From Acanthosoma haemorrhoidale (Eukaryota; Arthropoda; Insecta; Hemiptera; Acanthosomatidae): 64,000 bases of DNA. Where the stretch lies: NCBI GenBank assembly GCA_930367205.1, contig OV884009.1, forward strand, positions 82,109,189-82,173,188, in the 5' to 3' direction. Below the pieces are notes generated by a model. The model saw only the letters and a program-made list of their open reading frames with translations. It searched no databases and was not told where the DNA came from. Position 1 is the first letter of the stretch. Each line of letters starts with the position of its first letter. Below are positions 32,605 through 45,010 of the stretch, piece by piece. The position numbers and the translations under genes are program-made.

Positions 32605-32700
32605 TATGGTATGAATGAGAGCATTTATCTTAATTACTTATTGCCTTATAAGGCAGATTGTAATTATAGCACAATAAAGGAATAAAAAAAAAATTATCAA
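32605..32700 (+). mobile_element. LINE 3' tail, plus strand
   Basis: Contains tatggtatgaatgagagcat, attacttattGCCTTATAAGGC and agattgtaattatagcaca, then ataaagg and an A-rich end. The TGCCTTATAAGGCA palindrome is perfect in this copy. Confidence 0.8.
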
Positions 32701-33330
32701 TTAAAACACTCAACAACTTCCCAATGTTTGTAATTGAAAAACGTATTAAATTTTTTTTGGGTTAATAGCTACTTGAAAATGATTAGTTTTTAATGTTCTA
32801 GAATTACATTTGAATGATTTACTTATTTATTAGTTATCTATTTCATGGTATAATTAATGTTGGTTCTGATAAAGCCTTTTATACACTTTTTACGGTCATT
32901 TATGTTACTAGTCGTGATCTAGAAAAAATTGTTTTACCCTTCTGTAAAAATGGTTATACTGTATGTATTTGTTTTCTTTTACATTTTAGACATGGCCTGA
33001 ATTTGGCGAAACGCCATTGAAATGAATACTTAGAAAATAATAAAACATGATAGAAAAAAAAAAACTGTATTTCCTATGAACAATCACAATGGACTTATGA
33101 TATAAATATAATATAAATAAACGCAACTATGACTGACAAAAAATCAATAACAATACTTCTCATCGGGGGAAACAAGAATAATACACGATTAAATTTAAAT
33201 TAAAAAAAAACAGGGAGAAATAATAGCAATAAAATTAAATACATAACTACTAGTAGTTTCTACTGCCAAATGTTGTAGCTATGGGTTTAACAACAGAACA
33301 GTTAAATGGTAGCAATGGTACAAAGTAAAT
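32701..33330. other. AT-rich, nothing recognised
   Basis: A chance frame at 32814-33020 is Phe/Tyr/Ile-rich, as expected from AT-rich DNA. Confidence 0.45.
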
Positions 33331-33334
33331 AATA

Positions 33335-33530
33335 AATAATTAAACATGATAATAATAATACCAAAAACGAATACAAAAATCCTAGGATAGCAAGCGTATG
33401 TCATAGTGGTAAGGAAGCGATGGGGTAATTAAGTTTTAAAATTACGTAAAGATGAAACGCGCCAGCTATTAAGTAAAGGGAATCCCAGAAAGTAGTGGAG
33501 GAACGGTCGAATGCCGTATATATTTAATGG
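33335..33530 (-). mobile_element. L2/CR1-like LINE C-terminal relic, minus strand
   Basis: The plus-strand text aligns with 43980-44110: ggatagcaagcg versus gggtagcaagcg, then ggtaagga, and attaagtaaagggaatccca versus attaagaggaagggaattcc. On the minus strand a WDSLYLIAGAFHL segment corresponds to WNSLPLNIRCASYF in the other copy. It is short and frameshifted. Confidence 0.6.
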
Positions 33531-35462
33531 AGACCATTCATTCATTGTTTCAATAAACCCTACAATCTTATATTATATTGATAATTTTATTGCCACTAGA
33601 GCTATTAAGGTCTCCCATATTCGAAGTTATTAGTCAATAATCATTTTGCGAAATTATGTCAAATAACAACTACATTGTATATAAATAAGTAATAATTTTA
33701 TTGAATGGTCTTCATTTATTTTAAGCCACAGACTCGTTTGCGAAAGTTTAAAAACAAAGGGCAAAATCATTAATTATTCTATTGACATGCTTACGAAGCA
33801 AAATGAGATAGCACTTTTTAGAAGCAGTATGATGAGATCCTAAGCCAAGCCGTGTTTACCGCGAAACTTTGGCAATAAAGCTCAGAACTTTAAAACAAAT
33901 AACTTATAAAGTTTGCTGTTTGTTTAATCATCCTTTGACAACATTGTTTCTGTTCCGGGGACCTAAAATTAGGATGGTTAAAATAATTTTTGGGAATGAA
34001 ATTTAATGAATGAAAACAATGTAAAAATGTCGTATATAAACGAGAAAAATAATTTAAAATAGTCACCGGATTTAATTGAAATAAATTACTGCCCTCACAA
34101 CTATTTAATCTTAATTAATTGATTAATATTTTCCACCAGTGACCTGTATGTTTTGCCGAAATTTCCGTAAGGAGTTGCCAAATTTTTTTCAGTGGGAAGG
34201 ACATCGAAAAAAATAATACAATAATTAAACGTTTGTACTTAATCAGTGATATTCTAATAGAAAAAGATATATTGTACACCGATTACGTCTGTGTTATATA
34301 ACAAATATTATTTTAGAATTTTGGATGATCTATCATCATAATCTCCACTGACTTCGCCATTGCAAAGATTGGATACGTCAAACTGTTAAGAATAATCAGT
34401 GTTTCATCATGAGTATGTGATTGCAAAAGCATATTCGCACGTATTTAAACATATGTACATATAAGTTAAATTATTTTTTCTTGATCAGGATTGACAATTA
34501 AAACAAACTATGTTTTGTTGCACTATAAACAAAGAAACGACATTTAAAGTTTATTATTTAATAGTTCAATTCTTTTTAACAATTTGTATAATTTCACTTT
34601 AAATGTACTCTTGATGATTTCATTAACTCAACGCATGGGTTTTCTTAACCTTCGTTTTTCCATGTTGCGTAAAGCAGCCATTACTTCTACTACGCGTAAC
34701 GTGGCAAAATTCAAAATTAAAGAAATACATTTTCTTTAATATACGTGAAATTAAGGATGCAGTGAAGTCATGGTACAGTTGTGGGTTTTCTTTCTTTAAC
34801 ATAAAAATAAAAATCTCTCTTCATCATAATCATTAATAAAAGTTAATCTCGCTCAATAAATTTCAATCAAGAAAAATTAGATGGGAATAGAAAAACATTT
34901 CTTTACAATATATCATGCTTTAACCGCTAATGTTTGGGAATTGTATCACTGCTACTAATGTTTTGAAGTAATGATGAGGATTCTCTCTGTGATAGATTTA
35001 TTCAGCCTTTTCAGAGTTATTAACTAACTGGTGAGAAGCAATTAAAAAAAACATTTGTCTAGACAATAAAAACTGTAGTAAAATGCAACAGTACAATAAA
35101 AGTTAACAATTATACAAATATATCAAGGGAGACAGAATACAGGGGCACCCAGTGAAGTTGTGGGGCGAGGACTTATGGCGAAATAACCGCAAATAAACTT
35201 AGGCGGTCCTCTGGGAAATCCCAGTGATTGCCACCTGACCATTTATTAAAGCCAGCAACGATTTCTGTACTTACTGTCTTAATACCTGGCGCAGTTTAAC
35301 TATTCCTCTCAAGTTAGCGCTGTCATAATCTACACTTTACCCGAAATGGACAAATGAATGCAATGAAAACTCGATAATTGGACATATTAATGAAAACGTG
35401 GTCTCAATAGAATGCAGAATAATACAAAGACTTATTTTTTTCTAGAATGCATTATTAAAATT
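33531..35462. other. AT-rich desert
   Basis: No gene is supported. A slightly GC-richer patch at 35150-35300 is unassigned. Confidence 0.45.
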
Positions 35463-35510
35463 TGAGTTTGATATAAGGGAGATTGTAATTTTATCACAAT
35501 AAGTATTTGA
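35463..35510 (+). mobile_element. LINE 3' tail fragment
   Basis: The words gagattgtaattttatcaca and ataag match the last part of the LINE tail; the hairpin part is largely lost. Confidence 0.45.
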
Positions 35511-35774
35511 TTTGGGTATGTACATAATAATTTCTAACTAAAAACACAATTTCTTTTTCTAGAATACTTTCATAAATTTTCTTATGTTATAACCTAAGGT
35601 GTGGGCAGAGAATATCATTTCTTTATAGCACTTATTATTATTATTAGCGCTAATTTTGAATGATGATGACAAAATAAATACATGAAAGCATATTACTTAG
35701 CAATAAAATAAATATATTGTAAGCTCTACGCTAAGTTCAAGAGACAGGACTGCTCCTCCAAGCAACAGGCACAA

Positions 35775-35912
35775 AGTTCTACTATATACATGCTTATATT
35801 TACAAAATATTCAAAGCAATTATATATATATATAATAAGCATATATATATATATTGTTTCTTTCTAATTGCTTTGAATATTTTGTAAATATAAGCATGTA
35901 TATAGTAGAACT
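35775..35912. repeat. Perfect 48-bp inverted repeat with 42-base AT loop
   Basis: Left arm 35775-35822 starts agttctactatatacatgct. Right arm 35865-35912 ends with its exact complement, agcatgtatatagtagaact. All 48 positions pair without mismatch. The loop is mainly TA repeats that could pair further. The outer flanks do not match and no target duplication is visible. Confidence 0.95.
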
Positions 35913-37318
35913 ATATATAATATATATATATATATTAAGGCAATACAAATTAACACTAAACTAGAAGAGAATATGAACTAAATATAAAGGAAAACAAATA
36001 CAAATAAACATTTACTACCTGTGTAACCCAATGTGCTAAGATCCCAGTTTAGGTAAAATGCTCATACAACGAACTATGAAGAAAGTTCATCATAAAATCA
36101 CATGTTCACGCGCGAGTGTTTGTATATCTGCTAAGTTCTTGGGGATCTCCTGTTCGAGTTAGGGGCATAATATTTTACAAAGAGGTCCCAAATGATGTCA
36201 TAACATATAAACAATTTTATCACCATTAATTGATTACTCAGTATTTAGAAACATTTTTTTCTATAATTTTCAACAGAGTTTCAAATTAAAGATCTTAAGA
36301 TTAACAGTATGTCATTTCTTCTTCGTATTTCTAAGCTATAATTACTAGAAGTATTTAAAATTGTCGTTAGAACATTTAGAATAAATAAATGCTTTTATAC
36401 TAAAAATAATATCAACCTCATAAAACATAATGAATGTTAATTAATCAATTAATTATTAAATAGTGTGAATAGCGTCCTTTTTTCGTCATCCTATAAGTTA
36501 TTAATTTCATATCCACTTGCGCCATCAGCACCCTGCTACTGCATAAATCAAAGTGCCATTCTGTACACTTGAGAATGGCAGTATAGGCTGCTGTGAATAC
36601 AAAATTTGTAATTTGTGGGGAGACGAAATTAGGGGGTTATTTACCTAATCTAAACCTACAACCAGCTGCACCATAATCTTAAATAACTAACGAATTTAAC
36701 GAAATTATAGAGAGAAGAAACTAAAATCAAACGTATATCCGCAATATTTTTGCAAACTCAGTTTCACATAGTGGGATACTATTTTGCCTACATTCATAAC
36801 AAGGACAAAACCCATAAAAAATAATGAAAGTCGCCAATCAATAATTATCAATAAATTACAAGGACAATTAAAAATATATCTGAAGTTTGTACGCTGTTTG
36901 TTCGCCGGTGCAACAATACACGAACTGCTGATTCAGTCTAATGCTGAGTCCGCGAACACAGGCACTGTTCAGGCAACCGAATCAACTTCATTGTGTCACT
37001 CAATGCTACTGCATCGTGTCGTACATTATTTTTTATCACGTGTGATCGAGCATCCGACATACCGTCTGTGGGTTTCTCAATTGCACGCTCAATGAAAAAA
37101 ACCTGCAAGTTTCAATATTTAATTTGTATATACTGTATCTTTCAAATGTCTATGTTGTATATCAATATGTATATGTTTTCTTTCTACGCCGAGGAGAAGT
37201 GTCTGTCTTTCACGTTTGTATTGTATTCATGCATACTGCTCACAAATTGAATGGACCCCTTACCAGAATTTATACGTTATTTCTTTTCTTTTACCACTAT
37301 GAGTTGAAATTCTTTACA
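35913..37318. other. AT-rich, one unrecognised frame
   Basis: A 103-codon frame at 36784-37095 has no recognisable domain and is not supported by codon composition or splice context. Otherwise nothing is seen. Confidence 0.35.
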
Positions 37319-37435
37319 TTTTATAATAAAATATTTTTACATCTTATTCACCGTTTCTATCCTAATATTAATCTCTATGACGATGAATGAAAAATAAAAA
37401 TGAACAATAGCAAATTCATTTTGTTTACGCAATTG
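37319..37435. repeat. 117-bp direct repeat, left copy
   Basis: From ttttataataaaatattttt to tttgtttacgcaattg. It is identical to 37957-38073 at all but one of 117 positions (g here, c there). It lies at the left edge of the 521-bp element. Confidence 0.95.
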
Positions 37436-37956
37436 AAAACCAACACAACAAACCAGTTCGTTTGTAGACCTCCATTCAACTATTAGTAATCACCTAAATC
37501 TATTAATCAATTTTGACTTTGCACGTTTTAGCATATTTGATCATAATTTGTCTTGTGGATATTTGGGCTTAATATGCATGTAATATGTATATTTTAAATG
37601 ATTTGATTTAATTTTTGTTCAAAATGCGTTGATTAACACTGGTGATAAAATGATTGTTTCAACAGACGGGAAAGGAAATACCAGAGCTTCATCAACACTT
37701 TAAAACAAGTAAAATTTTCAATATGTCATCTTGATTACGACTCATCAGTTTTTGACGCTCATAGCATATTTTTTAAATGAAAAATGTAAATTATTATAAT
37801 AGAGGCATTCATTTTGTCGTGTGATAAGATTTCTTTGTTCTTTTTGCGCGCCAATTGATTTGTCAATATTTCACCATTATAACCGTGTTACACTATTTGG
37901 CTGAAAAATGCATATTATCATATTGCCATGCCATAGTTTACTGCTTATTATAGTAA
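37436..37956. mobile_element. Repeated 521-bp element T, copy 1
   Basis: From aaaaccaacacaacaaacca to cttattatagtaa. It is repeated with about a dozen or more differences at 41402-41935 in the same orientation. It has no coding capacity, no obvious terminal inverted repeat and no tRNA-like promoter. Both edges abut 117-bp direct repeats. It behaves as a non-autonomous mobile element or as part of a larger duplicated unit. Internal words include tttttgcgcgccaattgatt. Confidence 0.8.
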
Positions 37957-38073
37957 TTTTATAATAAAATATTTTTACATCTTATTCACCGTTTCTATCC
38001 TAATATTAATCTCTATGACGATGAATGAAAAATAAAAATGAACAATAGCAAATTCATTTTGTTTACCCAATTG
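37957..38073. repeat. 117-bp direct repeat, right copy
   Basis: Partner of 37319-37435, at the right edge of the element. It differs from the left copy at a single base near its end (tttacccaattg). Confidence 0.95.
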
Positions 38074-38205
38074 GGATTTGATCCAGATTTAATCCTAATT
38101 GTGTATTTCATCAATATTCGTCTTTCACCTTCAGTACTGAAGACTAACTGTTCAAGAACTAGGAAGGGGTTTGGCTCTTTTAGAGTTCATTCCTTCTTAG
38201 CATAA
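38074..38205. other. Spacer before the Tc1 relic
   Basis: No feature is seen. Confidence 0.4.
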
Positions 38206-39010
38206 TGTTGGCCGTAGACTTGGTTGTCAGCACACAGTTATCGGAAGATTCTGGTCATGTTATAGAGAACAGTTACTCATGGTGGAGGGCGAGTTTGAAA
38301 AACTGTCCTTCAGCAGGGCCGATATTTGAAACTCCAGACCACTAGGCAACAAGATTTAACAGCTCCACAACTGCAAGTTGTTCTTTTTGCAAGTAACGAG
38401 TGTTTTTTTTAACAAGACAACAGAGAGCAGGGCGTCTTCTATGGGCTCGTGAACATATTGATTTGACTGATGAGGACTGAGGCCGCTGTTTATTTACTGA
38501 CGAATCAAAATTTGTTCTTTATCATCATTTTACGTTTTAGAGATTGGAGAGAGTAAACCAGCGATTTCAGGTTTGACTGAACTAGGTCTTACGGAACAGG
38601 TTCAGTAATGCTCTGGGCAGAGATATCGAGTAATCGAAAAACTCAGCTAATATTGTTCAGGAATGAGCACGTGACCACACAAACGTCCCTGGGCAATGTC
38701 ATTTCCTGTTATTTCTCCTTTATCACAAGAAATTGGGGAAAACTTGATCATTGGAGAAATGCTGGTTGAACATTATTTAGAGGAACACAAATTCACGCGT
38801 ATGAACTGGCCAGCTTGTTCACCCGACATGAATCCGATTGAGCATGTTTGAGACAAACTCCAACGCCAGTTACACATGCGTTCGCTTTGTCCAGATAACT
38901 TGGATGAGCATGCAAATCCATTAATTGAGGAAGAGGCTTCTTTGCCCCATCAATCCACTTTGATCCCTATAAGGAGTAGGAAACAACAATATAAATCTTA
39001 AATTCGAAGC
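38206..39010 (+). pseudogene. Tc1-like transposase pseudogene
   Basis: The plus strand, in several frames, follows the Tc1 transposase order: a QDLTAPQLQ-type segment, FTDESKFVLYHHF with the first catalytic Asp, GTGSVMLWAEIS where Tc1 proteins have a VMVWG-type motif, EHYLEEHKFTRMNWPACSPD with PDMNPIEHV carrying the last acidic residue, and a C-terminal region to about 39010. The second catalytic Asp region (a DNAxxH-type motif) cannot be identified. An internal TGA follows EHV where Trp is usual, and several frameshifts occur. No flanking inverted repeats were recognised. Confidence 0.82.
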
Positions 39011-41127
39011 AGAGGAGGCCAACACCCAACTAAATATGTTGCAAAATGAATAAACAATGCCTTGTATTTTTAAAAAATTTTAAAAATCTAAATTGGATTT
39101 TTTCTTAATTATCAATGAATACTCGTTTCTTTTAACACTCGTTCAAGTGCCTTTTTTTACTCAAATACCTAATAAGTAATCCATTGCATAAATAAGTGGT
39201 CGACTTCAATTTGTGGCCTGTTTATCTAAATATAAAAAATTTATTTATAACTCATAATGTAATAAATTGACAAACTTGTTTACATTACATTGACAAACTA
39301 CAGTTAAAAGAATTAAATAAAAATCTTGATGCTTCAGATTACGTATTACGTGATTGTATCTAAGAAAAGGGCTCGGTATTAGGTGCGTACACAAGGTAAT
39401 TCTGTTTGCTCAAATTCAATAATGTCAACAACCACTTGAATTTTCCAAAAACGCGAACAAAACCAATACAATCTTTGTGCCCTGTGTACTTTCTATTACA
39501 GAATCTCACGTGGCTTAAACGTACGGCTTCTCATAAGGGAAAATTTGAAGCGCAGCCTTATTTAATAATTTGTCGGTCATTATGTCACAGGATATTTTTT
39601 TTAAATGTTTGCATACTAAATTTTGTTTCAGTCAATTATAAAAAAATAACACAATTAACGACCTAATAATGTCGAAAGTGAAAAATACCTTATGAGAAAA
39701 CATCGTTGATCATATAGTTAGAAATTAAAAAATTAATATTTTTCCAGTACACTGAGTAGGGCATAACGCAATTATTCCCCAAGCTAAGATTCTCCTCCTG
39801 GGGTCCTGGGCAATTTTTGTATGTACATACTGTACTGTGCACGTTGCGAGAGTGCAATTGATCCGAGAAACAAGGTAATGAATGTGCTCTAAATCACCTT
39901 TATTAATACTGGATTAGCAAATTTAGACAAAAATCTTGGTTTTCCATAGAAAAATAATAATTTGTATAGATGTTAACATGATACCACTAATATGTTAAAA
40001 ATATAAGCAACCTTATGAAAAATAATGAAGGGGAGTAATTAAAAATTAAATACTTTTCCTAAGACATCGAGAAGGGATTAATAATAAATATCACGACATC
40101 CTGATTAGCAATATGCATAAGACAATATTTTCAATTACAAAATTGTTTTTTCTGCCGCAACGAAACCCTTAATTGACGCATTACACATTTTTTTTTTTTG
40201 ATCAGAAAGATTTTACGTTTTTTGTCTTCTATTCGATGCCAATAGCGGTTTTGGCAGCTATGACCGGCACTGCATCAGCTTGTCAGCACCTTTCAGACCC
40301 AGCCAATTAGAGAAGATTGGTAGACGAAGAAACGGCAGGCGATAGCGAAGCCTGATAACTTATCTTGTTCAATCTGACTGAGGTCACCAACGGAAGGGGG
40401 TCGTCGGCACGGGGTAGCAAAAACTCCCCTCTCCACCACCTTGCCAGCCCAATTTGATATATCCAACCCACCCTTCTTAAACAAAAGCAGTTTTTAAAAA
40501 AATGGGTAGTAAAGATATGGAAATACCTCTATGATGTTCGTTTGCTTGAATTGGCCTAGTGCCAAGCTAAAATACGGTTGCAAGGTACAGGCGTGATAAT
40601 GAAGTTTAATCTCTAAATAAGTATTCTTTGGTTCTTGTTTTGTCCAAATATTCAGCATCAAAAGTACTTCCTATAGAATATTTACAGTATATGTATATAT
40701 AATCTCCTACACTTCAAATCCTCCATTCTCAGAATAAAAGATCATTATTTTTATCTTTGTTAACGTTATTATGCGTGCCAATGCATGTATCTATTTATCC
40801 TTAAACCAAGCACAAGCTCAGAAGATGCCTGTACCTTGCTCAAATATTAGCATTTCTTTGCCTAAGTCAACATCAAAACGTAATGTCTCATTCAGTGGTT
40901 AATTTATGTTATTTAGCATGTTTAAGTGAACATAAAAACATTGAGTTTTAGATAATGGCCGATCAGTATATAATATATTATTATTATATTAAAATACCAT
41001 TCTATTCGGTCAAAGTGAATTAAATAATTGGAAAATATTATATTGGGAGGATCTTCGATGAATGATGGAAATTCGATACAGAATTATGTTGTGGCATGTG
41101 ACGAAAAATTAAAACAATTAGTTTTAA
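39011..41127. other. Mostly AT-rich; one GC-richer stretch at 40255-40490
   Basis: The 40255-40490 stretch is open on the minus strand for 63 codons (40293-40484) and is rich in CpG and paired words, for example ggtgctgacaagctgatgcag. It matches no RNA gene I know. The rest shows no feature. Confidence 0.35.
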
Positions 41128-41262
41128 CGAAAACTACAATCTGCCCTAAAATAGCAATATATAAATGTGATAAAAGCTCGCATTCAGACTATATTTACAA
41201 ATATACATTTACTATCTCATTCATACAGTATTTACAATATACACTCATAAAATATAGACATA
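41128..41262 (-). mobile_element. LINE 3' region with tail, minus strand
   Basis: The reverse complement reads tgtaaatactgtatgaatga, then a second tttgtaaatatagtctgaat, then ttttatcaca and gggcagattgtag, the same order as at 61180-61285. The frame at 41028-41372 overlapping it is not real. Confidence 0.7.
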
Positions 41263-41401
41263 TATATACACTCGTACATAACCCAGGGATCCCCCGATTC
41301 ACCCACCCGCAGAAATGTCACTTTCCCGGCCATGAAAAGGAGGCAACGAATCATATTTACTTGAAGACATGAAACCTATTAAATAATTACACCTGTTATT
41401 A
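41263..41401. other. Spacer before element T copy 2
   Basis: It contains a short GC-richer segment (41283-41345) that may belong to the LINE. Not assigned. Confidence 0.3.
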
Positions 41402-41935
41402 AAAACCAGCATAACAAACCAGTTCGTTTGTAGACCTCCACTCAACTATTAGTAATCACCTAAATCTATTAATCAATGACGTTGCACGTTTTAGCATATT
41501 CGATCATAATTTGTCTCGTGGATATTTGGGCTTAATATGCATATAATATGTATATTTTAAATAATTTGATTTAATTTTTGTTCAAAAGGCATTGATCAAC
41601 ACTGGCGATAAAATGATTTTTTTCAACAGACCGGAAAGGAAATGCCAGATAGCCAGACAGCTTGATCAACTCTTTAAAACAAGTAAAATTTTCAATATGT
41701 CATCTTGATTACGACTTATCTGTTTTTGACGCTCATAGCATATTTTTTAATGAAAAATGTAAATTATTATAATGGAGGCATTCATTTTGTCGTGTGATCA
41801 AATTTCTTTGTTCTTTTTGCGCGCCAATTGATTTGTCAATATTTCACCATTATAACCGTGTTACACTATTTGGCTGAAAAATGCATATTATCAATATTGT
41901 CATGCCATAGTTTACTGCTTATTATAGTAATTTTT
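41402..41935. mobile_element. Repeated element T, copy 2
   Basis: Aligns over its whole length with 37436-37956, same orientation, with scattered substitutions and short indels, such as an additional gccagacag-like insertion near 41650. It is not flanked by the 117-bp repeats. Its presence without them supports element T as a separate unit and makes its ends definable. Confidence 0.85.
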
Positions 41936-43560
41936 ATATATCGGTAGTGGTCACTTAGACATTCAGCAGCTTCGAGTCTTCAACGGAATAACTTGTTCAT
42001 AATGTATGATCTTTAGGGAATAATAACGTCATTCAAAATGAACTCATCCTTATTGGGTACCGAACCTCTTGTAAATTTTTGTCTGGTGCGTTTTTTGTCT
42101 TGTTTAAATCTCAAACAATAATAGGAATTCACTCAGGGTATAAATCACATGTGAAATGTATTCCATGAACGTTTGACGTCCAAGGCCTTCAACGGGACTT
42201 TCTGTATTTATGTTTCTTAATTGCTTCACTAATGATTTATCTTGTATTTCAGGTCAAAACTGTTCCATTTCTTCCACTCATAGGCCAGGTGCAGTTTTTT
42301 CTTCTTCTCGTTCTTTGATTGAACGCCCGTTATTGAATGCATCGTAATATATGTGTGAATATCTGATACACCTCGGGTCATTATCTCCGTCATTATTCAT
42401 TGGAAAAATAAAATAAACTTAAATTTATGATTTTATCTTTGATAATTAAGTTTTACGTACTAGAAAACGTTAAAATAATAAAAAAATGTTTACGACTGTT
42501 ATATTGAAATGGTTAAGGAAAAAGTTTTAGCGAAAAAAATTCATATTCTAGACAAATTAAAAATTACGAATAATAGATGCAAAAAATTCACTCAAATAAA
42601 AATTATCATTCAGGTACAAAACATAGCGGGCTCCTGGATATTAGTGTTTTGTTTTTTCATAAATAGGGACATACAAATACTGTAATGCCAACAGATTTCT
42701 CTACAATTGCCCATCTCAGAGCAGTGAATAGATAAAACCACTTTGTTAGTAAAAATAACTCACAATAATAGTTAATGTAAAGACGTTATAACGGAGGAAT
42801 GACTGGGTGAGACGGATAAAGAAAAGTATAGGTGAGAGGTTGAGCAATGAGTCAGAGATCAGTGTTCTGCAGAGTACTGAACACCTTCAGATACCTGAGC
42901 AAATGCCCAGGTCTGCATTGCCACCTCTGGTAAACACAAGTGGTACAGTACAGTAGTTGCCAGCGGGGAGCTTGTTGCCCAGTGTTGCGATATGCCAAAG
43001 CGACTATTGTAGGTATAAACCAGTTTGAACGATAACTCAAAGAACAAAGTTTATCATACCTATTATATAAATATAACCAACAATTGGTTCAAGAAATGCT
43101 TTTTATATTAATGTTTCAGTTTTTAATATTTTTTGGACTCAATCGATATCAGGACTTTACCCAGTGGAAAAGTCAAACTGCAGTGAAGCGGGAAGGAACA
43201 CGTAAATATGCGAGAGGAAATACGGCAAAGGAGGTAGCAATAAGACCCCAGGTGCGATCTGCCCGTTGCAGGTGTCTTGACCTTAGTTCTCAGACCTCGC
43301 CAATCCCTGATTCCCAACACGCATCCAAAATTATTCATGCTCCGCCTCCAAATTTCAATGGCAATAGGATCTGATCTACGTTTGATGCCCTTCCACCCCC
43401 CCCCCCCCTACAGTTCGGGATCACAAGTGCCTACCGATTTAAAAGCTAGATCATAGGTCCATCTCTCCGCCTAATAATAAGCGCTAGAACCATAGATTTG
43501 TGAGACCTGCCATTTTTCAATTTATTTAAACTAAATTATTTTTAAGATAGAAAAAAACTT
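41936..43560. other. No gene supported; two GC-richer patches
   Basis: The patch at 42845-43045 and the patch at 43140-43480 are open in several frames. The second contains a 13-C run (43396-43408). No domain is recognised. AT-rich sequence otherwise. Confidence 0.35.
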
Positions 43561-43635
43561 ACCATGTCCCCCAAGAATAACAAGGCACCTAAAATAACTA
43601 AATCCGACAAATCTGGTGTACAAAAAAGAAACTAA
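43561..43635 (+). other. Tiny Lys-rich frame with good start context
   Basis: ACCATGTCC begins a 23-codon frame, MSPKNNKAPKITKSDKSG and on to QKRN, then TAA. Lys/Pro/Ser-rich short starts of this kind occur in transposon ORFs. No continuation was found, so this is noted as a possibility only. Confidence 0.15.
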
Positions 43636-43974
43636 ACATCATTTAGAGGAAAAAAGTAAAATAAATAATAATTTAGTAAAAAGTTGTACATAATGACATA
43701 GAGATAAATAAAGACATTATGATTGTATCCTTAAGGATCATTAGAAATAGTCTTTTAGTTGTAGGTTGTAGTTGCCGAGTCCGGCATCTATATGTAATAA
43801 GCACATATAATGTAAAAGAAAACAAATAAATTCTCACAAAATAAAATAATGGTGATTACTTGTTAAAACTATGGGATCGTTTACAGTCAAGTTAAACGAA
43901 AAATAATAAAAATATTATTTGTATAAAAAGTAAAGAATAATAGTTAATAGTAATAATAGTTCAAATGAACATAT
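43636..43974. other. AT-rich; possible 3' UTR of the LINE to the right
   Basis: It contains a small gccg-gact-cggc hairpin (minus strand) at about 43776-43787. No coding content. Confidence 0.35.
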
Positions 43975-44340
43975 AATTCCCAGGGTAGCAAGCGCCGGTC
44001 TGGTTGGTAAGGAGGGGTTGGAATAGGAGTATTTTAAAAGTACGGAAGTATGAAGCACAACGGATATTAAGAGGAAGGGAATTCCAGAGACTGTTGAGTG
44101 AACAGGAAGGGAACGAGTCTTTGGTAAGTGGTGTAACAGCCAGAAAGATCTTGTGTTCTGGGGGTGGACTGATGGTTTGAGCTGTAGGATATTGTAAGCA
44201 TAAAGGGAGGGGGTATGAGAGCGAATGGTTTGGAAAATATATGAATCACGGAGGGAGGAGAAGAGCCACTTTAACTTGGCGTAGAGATGTGATTGGAGCA
44301 CCGCGGAGTCCCGTAGACAATCCAACAAATCAGTTCACGA
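43975..44340 (-). pseudogene. L2/CR1-like LINE ORF2 C-terminus, minus strand
   Basis: The minus strand encodes LRDSYIFQTIRSHTPSLYAY and, after a +1 shift, WNSLPLNIRCASYFRTFKIL, ending FQPLLTNQTGACYPGNYMFI before a stop. The WNSLPxxIR then F(K/L)xLL pattern is the common C-terminal signature of L2/CR1-group LINE ORF2 proteins and matches the plus-strand copy at 44770-45000. Both frames are open for long distances, so the break is slight. It is 5'-truncated at about 44340. Confidence 0.7.
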
Positions 44341-44767
44341 TTCGCTTTAACCTGTCCCCTAGTCCTTCGAGAGACACAGTAGAGACGCAGTACAAGTTTA
44401 ATCCAAGCATGGTATATTTGGCAAATTATTTTAAACAAACAGAACTCAATCAAAAATACTGAGTAGTTTTGTCACATTGATTAAATCAGTTTTTAAGAAA
44501 CCCACCAAGAGCCACGGGTATTCGTTTTTAAATATATAAAAAAGTTTAATTGAGGAAGTTAAGAGAAAGTGAGGAATCTATGATTTATGGTGGAGAAAGA
44601 ACAATATTTGAAAGAAAGGCTTTAAATATGGTTTCTTTCGTTTTCAGGTAAAATTGCAAACAATAGATACTTTCGGTTACAGGTAACATTGTAACCAATT
44701 ATATGTTTAACATGAATTAGTAATAAATACTTTTGTTTATAAGTAATAAGTAAAGTACTAGTATATA
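44341..44767. other. Spacer between two LINE ends
   Basis: AT-rich; nothing is recognised. Confidence 0.4.
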
Positions 44768-45010
44768 TATGTACGATACTCTCCAGTTTAAATCCTCAGT
44801 CCACTCCCAGAATACTAAATCCCCGTCTCTTTGACCTTTATATTCCTGCCCACGAAACTGCAGCCTTCCTTGCTCGTTCCACTCCCCTCTGGAATTCTCT
44901 ACCTCCTAATATCCGCCACGCTTCGTCTTTACTAACCTTTAAAGCTCTACTATTGCAACACCTTCTCATCATACAGAAAGACACTGGTTAGTGTGGGAAC
45001 GATTCATTCA
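44768..45010 (+). pseudogene. L2/CR1-like LINE ORF2 C-terminus, plus strand
   Basis: The plus strand reads NPRLFDLYIPAHETAAFLAR, then TPLWNSLPPNIRHASSLLTF and KALLLQHLLIIQK, ending at a stop near 44991. It is the same C-terminal signature as the minus-strand copy at 43975-44340. It is strongly 5'-truncated, leaving only about 75 codons. The following 150 bases may be its 3' UTR. Confidence 0.72.

Noticed and set aside
36784..37095. 103-codon plus-strand frame
   Set aside because: No domain, no splice support and composition like the surrounding AT-rich DNA.
40255..40490. Structured non-coding RNA gene
   Set aside because: GC-rich and fold-prone, but it matches no snRNA, 7SK, SRP, RNase P or MRP pattern that I know, and no promoter or terminator could be assigned.
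42852..43047. Candidate first insc exon (ATG CAG ACC TGG ... with a GTATCT donor on minus)
   Set aside because: It would join in phase with the exon at 24633, but it is tiny, has no conserved Inscuteable motif and lies 18 kb away; no evidence beyond a chance ATG and GT.
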